Assembly (NCBI GenBank): GCA_016938815.1
Contig: JAFGTX010000195.1
Coordinates: 1-56,181, forward strand
Direction: 5' to 3'
DNA from: Clostridia bacterium
GTDB lineage: Bacteria > Bacillota > Clostridia > Peptostreptococcales > Acidaminobacteraceae
DNA: 56,181 nucleotides
Made by a program: the position numbers and the translations under genes. The notes under the pieces were generated by a model that ran no database searches, was not told the origin of the DNA, and worked only from the letters and a program-made list of their open reading frames with translations. This document shows positions 52,059-56,181 of the stretch, one piece after another (within the stretch, counting starts at the first letter, position 1; each line of letters opens with the position of its first letter).

Positions 52059-53342
52059 ATGATCGATATTAAATTTTTGAGAGAAAATCCCGGCATCGTC
52101 AAAGAAAACATGAAAAAGAAATTCCAAGAAGAAAAACTTGGGCTTGTCGATGAGGTCTTGGAACTGGATATTAAACGAAGAGAATCCATTACCGAAGGAG
52201 ATGAATTAAGAGCTGCTAGAAATGTCCTTTCAAAAGAGGTTGGACAATTGATGGCAAAAGGCCTTAAGGAAGAAGCTGAAGCTGTTAAGGAAAAAGTAAC
52301 AGCCAATGCCAATAGATTAAGTGAACTTGAAAACATAGGAAGAGAACTGGATGAAAAAGTTACTGAAATCATGATGAAAATACCAAATATCATCGATGAT
52401 TCTGTACCAATTGGGCGCGATGACAGCGAAAATGTCGAAGTTGAAAAATTTGGAGAACCCATTGTCCCTGATTATGAAATCCCATACCACATTGACATCA
52501 TGAAAGCATTTGGTGGCGTCGATCTCGACAGCTCGGCAAAAGTATCGGGCAACGGCTTTTATTATCTGATTGGTGACGTTGCACGACTGCATAGCGCCTT
52601 ACTATCCTATGCTAGAGACTTCATGATTGACAGAGGTTTCATTTACTGCATCCCTCCTTTTATGATTAGAAGTGATGTCGTCAAAGGCGTCATGAGTTTT
52701 GCTGAAATGGATGCCATGATGTATAAAATCGAAGGTGAAGACCTGTACCTCATCGGTACCAGCGAACACTCTATGATTGGTAAATACATCGATTCCATTG
52801 TTGAAGAAGAGTCTTTACCGCACACACTGACCAGCTACTCTCCTTGCTTTAGAAAGGAAAAAGGCGCTCACGGTATCGAAGAACGCGGCGTTTACCGCAT
52901 CCATCAATTTGAAAAACAGGAAATGATCGTCCTATGCATGCCGGAAGACAGTATGGATTGGTATCACAAATTATGGCGTAATACGGTAGATTTTTTCAGA
53001 ACCTTGGATATTCCTGTACGTACACTGGAATGCTGTTCTGGTGACCTTGCCGATCTAAAAGTCAAGTCGGTCGACGTAGAGGCATGGTCTCCTAGACAGA
53101 AAAAATACTTTGAAGTGGGCAGCTGTTCTAACCTCGGTGATGCTCAGGCAAGACGCCTCGGTATACGACGAAAAGGAGAAAGCGGCAAAGGCTTCGTGCA
53201 TACATTGAACAACACCGTTGTCGCACCACCAAGGATGCTCATCGCATTTTTGGAAAATAACCTGAAGGCAGATGGTTCTGTGGCTATTCCTGAACCCCTT
53301 CGTCCATACATGGGTATGAAAACAAAAATAGTGCCTAAGTAA
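52059..53342 (+). CDS. serS: Seryl-tRNA synthetase, divergent type
   Basis: A class II synthetase that charges tRNA-Ser. It has 427 residues with an N-terminal coiled-coil arm (about 28-105) and a catalytic core. Motif 2 reads SPCFRKEKGAHGIEERGVYR and is followed by IHQFEKQEM. Motif 3 is in VVAPPRMLIAFLENN. Common bacterial enzymes such as that of B. subtilis instead have SEAGSAGRDTRG in motif 2 and VGRTVAAILEN in motif 3, so this copy is probably a second or unusual SerRS lineage. A GGAGA-type ribosome binding site lies upstream and a strong terminator after it. It is monocistronic. Confidence 0.92.
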   Translation: MIDIKFLRENPGIVKENMKKKFQEEKLGLVDEVLELDIKRRESITEGDELRAARNVLSKEVGQLMAKGLKEEAEAVKEKVTANANRLSELENIGRELDEKVTEIMMKIPNIIDDSVPIGRDDSENVEVEKFGEPIVPDYEIPYHIDIMKAFGGVDLDSSAKVSGNGFYYLIGDVARLHSALLSYARDFMIDRGFIYCIPPFMIRSDVVKGVMSFAEMDAMMYKIEGEDLYLIGTSEHSMIGKYIDSIVEEESLPHTLTSYSPCFRKEKGAHGIEERGVYRIHQFEKQEMIVLCMPEDSMDWYHKLWRNTVDFFRTLDIPVRTLECCSGDLADLKVKSVDVEAWSPRQKKYFEVGSCSNLGDAQARRLGIRRKGESGKGFVHTLNNTVVAPPRMLIAFLENNLKADGSVAIPEPLRPYMGMKTKIVPK

Positions 53343-53363
53343 AAGAATCTCATATTAATGACC

Positions 53364-53395
53364 AACGCCCTGTCTGGACAGGGCGTTTACTTTTT
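53364..53395 (+). terminator. Terminator of serS
   Basis: The perfect stem AACGCCCTGTC / GACAGGGCGTT (53364-53387) is followed by TACTTTTT. Confidence 0.9.
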
Positions 53396-53599
53396 CCGTG
53401 GTTTATAGGCCTAACTCCAGGGTATCAAAAAAAACACAATTCGATAAAAATTTTTCTATATGGTAATGACAACATTATACCTCTAATTTATTAACCCATT
53501 CTCATTATTATCTTTTTTATGAAAGTCATATTGCTAAAACACTTATATTAACCAATTCATTTTTTATCAAAATTGTTACATAATGATATTGATATATTT

Positions 53600-53616
53600 A
53601 AAGGCCTCGAGCCTTT
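53600..53616 (+). promoter_or_regulatory. Leader hairpin just before the aspartate decarboxylase RBS
   Basis: AAAGGC-CTCGA-GCCTTT can form a 6-bp hairpin ending 7 bp before AGGAGGG. The rest of the 293-bp gap (53343-53635) is AT-rich; apart from the serS terminator I see no convincing promoter or gene in it. Confidence 0.35.
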
Positions 53617-53635
53617 CCGTTTAGGAGGGATTATT

Positions 53636-55261
53636 ATGGAGAAAAAGAGTATCCGTCGCAGGGAAATTGAGCAGGTCTATGGCAAAATTAGTCCATTTGA
53701 ACTCAAAGATAAATTGATCAGTTACGCAAAGGAAACCAAGGTCAGTGGCACCCACTCACTGCTGGATGCAGGCCGTGGTAATCCAAACTGGACAGCGGCC
53801 GCACCGCGTGAGGCTTACTACCTCTTTGGCCAGTTTGCTGTTGCAGAAACGCGGAACACATGGCATGATGGTGATTTGGCAGGTATGCCACAAAAAGAAG
53901 GCATCTACAAACGCTTCATGGAATTTTTAAATACTCATTCAGATCAAGCTGGCGTACAGTTGCTTTCTGATATTGTGCATTATGGAATCAATGTCCGCGG
54001 TTTTAAACCAGAGGCATGGGTATACGAACTCACCGATGCCATGATCGGCGACAACTACCCTTATCCAGACAGAATGCTGACTCATGTTGAAAAAGTGGTC
54101 CTTGATTACCTCGTCCATGAAGTCGGTTATTTGACTGAATCGGAAAATCCAATGAAAATTTATGCCGTTGAAGGCGCTACAGCTGCCATGTGTTATGTTT
54201 TTGATTCACTCATCGCCAACAACATTTTTGCCAAAGGCGATAAAATCGCCCTTATGACACCTATCTTCACGCCATATCTGGAAATCCCACACTTGCCGCG
54301 TTATGAATTTGAAGTTATCGAAATCGTGGCCAATGAAGTCGACAAAAACGGTAACAATACTTGGCAATTTCCAGATTCAGAAATAGATAAATTAAAGGAC
54401 CCTGAGATTAGAGCACTTTTCATCGTTAATCCAAGTAACCCACCGTCAACCGCTATGCGCAATGAAACCATCGATTATCTATCAGAAATCGTGCGCACCC
54501 ATAACCCACATCTGATGATTATTTCGGACGACGTTTATGGCACTTTCGTAGATGGTTTTAAATCGCTTATGTCGGCGCTTCCATACAATACGATTGGCGT
54601 CTATTCCTATTCCAAATATTACGGCGTCACTGGCTGGCGACTTGGGACCATTGCACTCCACGAAAATAATGTGTTTGATTACCTGCTTGGTAATCTGGAC
54701 GATAGCAGACTGGAACGGTCGAGACGACGTTATTCCGCTTTATCCGTAACCCCTGATGATATTCAATTCATAGACAGGGTTGTAGCGGATAGTCGTCAAG
54801 TTGCTTTAAATCATACAGCCGGACTATCGACACCTCAACAAGTCATGATGGCCTTCTTCTCAATCTTTTCCCTGCTGCCTGCAGGAAAAGTGTACAAAGA
54901 ACAGACAAAAGCGATTTGCCGCCGTCGCCAAAGGCTTTTATTTGACGGTCTAGGGCTGCCTGTTCCTGAAAATGCCCACGACGCAGCTTACTATACCCAA
55001 TTCGATTTGTTGCAATGGGCAAAGCAAAATTATCCAGCTGACTTTTCAGCGTATCTACAAGCCAACTATTCACCAGTGGACGTCTTGCTAAGACTGGCAG
55101 AAGCCTCTTCCATCATTCTACTCAGTGGTGGTGGCTTCAGCGGACCTGAGTGGTCTATTAGAGTATCTCTTGCAAATCTTAAGGATGAAATGTATTCTAA
55201 GATTGGCAGTGTACTAAAACTTATCTTGGAGCAATACGTTACAGAATGGCAAAGTCAATAA
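53636..55261 (+). CDS. asdA: Aspartate 4-decarboxylase (bifunctional with aspartate transaminase)
   Basis: A PLP enzyme of the aminotransferase fold that converts L-aspartate to L-alanine and CO2. Its 541 residues are distinctly longer than aspartate aminotransferases and match the AsdA family. The PLP lysine is in YSYSKYYGVTGWRLGT, LFIVNPSNPPSTAM binds cofactor/substrate, and DAGRGNPNW is close to the N-terminus. The ATG at 53636 is chosen because AGGAGGG lies 6 bp upstream; the longer reading from 53573 has no ribosome binding site. Asparaginase follows 75 bp later, which suggests an Asn-Asp-Ala pathway. Confidence 0.93.
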   Translation: MEKKSIRRREIEQVYGKISPFELKDKLISYAKETKVSGTHSLLDAGRGNPNWTAAAPREAYYLFGQFAVAETRNTWHDGDLAGMPQKEGIYKRFMEFLNTHSDQAGVQLLSDIVHYGINVRGFKPEAWVYELTDAMIGDNYPYPDRMLTHVEKVVLDYLVHEVGYLTESENPMKIYAVEGATAAMCYVFDSLIANNIFAKGDKIALMTPIFTPYLEIPHLPRYEFEVIEIVANEVDKNGNNTWQFPDSEIDKLKDPEIRALFIVNPSNPPSTAMRNETIDYLSEIVRTHNPHLMIISDDVYGTFVDGFKSLMSALPYNTIGVYSYSKYYGVTGWRLGTIALHENNVFDYLLGNLDDSRLERSRRRYSALSVTPDDIQFIDRVVADSRQVALNHTAGLSTPQQVMMAFFSIFSLLPAGKVYKEQTKAICRRRQRLLFDGLGLPVPENAHDAAYYTQFDLLQWAKQNYPADFSAYLQANYSPVDVLLRLAEASSIILLSGGGFSGPEWSIRVSLANLKDEMYSKIGSVLKLILEQYVTEWQSQ

Positions 55262-55336
55262 ATTGCTTCCAGTCATCTTGTGATGTGACCTTATATAAAA
55301 ACACTAAAAAATCTAAGTTAAAGGGGAAACTTACCT

Positions 55337-56181
55337 ATGAAAAAGAAAATTCTCATTCTAGCGACCGGTGGCACTATTGCATCCTCTGATGAGGGCAACG
55401 GTCTTGCACCTCACTACAATGTAGATGACCTACTCGCTTTTGTACCACGTGCAAGAAAAATATGCGATATCGACGGCAAAATGGTCATGAACATCGACTC
55501 CAGTAATATGACACCAAATTGCTGGGTAACCATTGCAAGCGCCATTTACGATGCCTACAACGACTACGATGGTTTTGTCATTACGCACGGCACCGATACC
55601 ATGGCCTATACATCGGCTGCCCTTACTTATATGTTGGAAGGCTTAGACAAACCAGTTATTGTAACCGGTTCGCAGTACCCTATTTCTCAGGAATTTACCG
55701 ATGCCATACTAAATTTGAACGACGCCATCCATTTTGCCTGCGAAGACATTGCCGGAGTCTTCGTCGTATTTGACGGTACACTCATCTCAGGCACTCGAGC
55801 GATGAAAGTAAAAACCAGAAGTTACGATGCCTTTGTCAGTGTCAACTTCCCACGCATTGCAGAAATAAAACACGACCGCATCCAATATAAGAAATTCGTC
55901 ATCGATCGTTTCCATCCAAACGGTTCCGAACTGATTCTTCATCCAGAAATCGATGATTCTGTGATTATTATCAAACTTTTCCCGGGTATCAATCCGAAAA
56001 TTTTTGATCACATCAAACAAAACTACAGAGGCATCATTATTGAAAGTTTCGGTATTGGTGGCATCCCTTTTGAAAATGTGGATATTGCCAGCGAAGTTGG
56101 CGACATGATACGCGAAGGCATGGCAGTCGTCATGACGACACAATGCCTCGAAGAGGGCATTGACTTCGATGTCTATGAGGT
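55337..56181 (+). CDS. L-asparaginase (partial, runs off the window)
   Basis: This enzyme hydrolyses asparagine to aspartate and ammonia. 281 residues are visible from an ATG preceded by AAGGGG. The first catalytic threonine is in ATGGTIASS at about residue 12, and the second Thr-Asp pair in THGTDTM at about 87; GSQYPISQEFTDA follows. There is no signal peptide, so it is the cytoplasmic type. It lies downstream of aspartate decarboxylase on the same strand without a terminator between them. Probably under 60 residues are missing at the C-terminus. Confidence 0.93.
   Translation, partial: MKKKILILATGGTIASSDEGNGLAPHYNVDDLLAFVPRARKICDIDGKMVMNIDSSNMTPNCWVTIASAIYDAYNDYDGFVITHGTDTMAYTSAALTYMLEGLDKPVIVTGSQYPISQEFTDAILNLNDAIHFACEDIAGVFVVFDGTLISGTRAMKVKTRSYDAFVSVNFPRIAEIKHDRIQYKKFVIDRFHPNGSELILHPEIDDSVIIIKLFPGINPKIFDHIKQNYRGIIIESFGIGGIPFENVDIASEVGDMIREGMAVVMTTQCLEEGIDFDVYE

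Noticed and set aside
53573-53635. 21-codon N-terminal extension of aspartate decarboxylase
   Set aside because: It has no ribosome binding site and spans a leader hairpin; AGGAGGG serves the ATG at 53636.
1-56181. CRISPR arrays, tRNA/rRNA genes, insertion sequences or prophage
   Set aside because: No spaced direct-repeat arrays, tRNA cloverleaf sequences, transposase or integrase motifs or rRNA-like stretches were seen on reading both strands.

Overview
The window looks like a chromosomal segment of an anaerobic, fermentative, low-to-moderate GC Firmicute of the class Clostridia. The grounds are a tRNA-Cys T-box riboswitch, strong AGGAGG-type ribosome binding sites, pyruvate formate-lyase with its activase, a GlgC/GlgD glycogen operon, YitT-family proteins and a biotin-less oxaloacetate decarboxylase alpha subunit. 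A Fusibacter-like relative would fit, but that is inference. About 44 protein genes are supported. No rRNA, tRNA, insertion sequence, phage gene or CRISPR array was seen. Coding is dense and mostly on the minus strand; the plus-strand genes are lrp, a double-receiver protein, yibE/F, an HD-GYP gene, serS, aspartate decarboxylase and asparaginase.

Layout. 1-1.8 kb: start of a Tad-type pilus/secretion operon (tadZ-like ATPase, then cpaF cut by the window edge). 1.9-3.9 kb: biotin-less oxaloacetate decarboxylase/pyruvate carboxylase subunit divergent from an Lrp-type regulator, with promoters that appear to share one -35 element. 3.9-6.8 kb: YitT protein, serine acetyltransferase and cysteine synthase; the cysteine genes lie behind a UGC-specifier T-box. 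6.8-10.7 kb: a second YitT protein followed directly by a 1,010-residue BTAD/AAA/TPR regulator. 10.9-13.8 kb: urocanate hydratase and glutamate formimidoyltransferase (histidine degradation). 14-22.1 kb: chemosensory operon cheA-cheW-cheR-cheB-hybrid kinase-response regulator, with a convergent double-receiver protein. 22.3-32.1 kb: complete glycogen operon glgB-glgC-glgD-glgA-glgP-pullulanase with a cre-like site upstream. 32.3-37.2 kb: DegV protein, Crp/Fnr regulator, pflA and pflB.

37.4-43.2 kb: YibE/F membrane protein, G3E GTPase, a MerR regulator overlapping a thioredoxin-like protein, arginase, acyltransferase and an unrecognised conserved protein. 43.4-45.2 kb: membrane HD-GYP phosphodiesterase. 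45.2-51.9 kb: RND pump, its lipoprotein adaptor, a MarR regulator with two matching operators at the pump promoter, and a membrane histidine kinase with an ABC-substrate-binding-like sensor. 52-56.2 kb: divergent seryl-tRNA synthetase, aspartate 4-decarboxylase and asparaginase (partial).

Taken together the genes describe amino-acid and glycogen-based anaerobic metabolism (histidine, arginine, asparagine and aspartate catabolism; pyruvate cleavage to formate and acetyl-CoA) with heavy signal-transduction content. The clearest regulatory logic readable from sequence is: (i) a Cys-rich Crp/Fnr protein with a CRP-type recognition helix beside pflBA, whose promoter carries a CRP-like palindrome centred about 41.5 bp upstream of the predicted start; (ii) MarR operators over the efflux promoter; (iii) the cysteine T-box.
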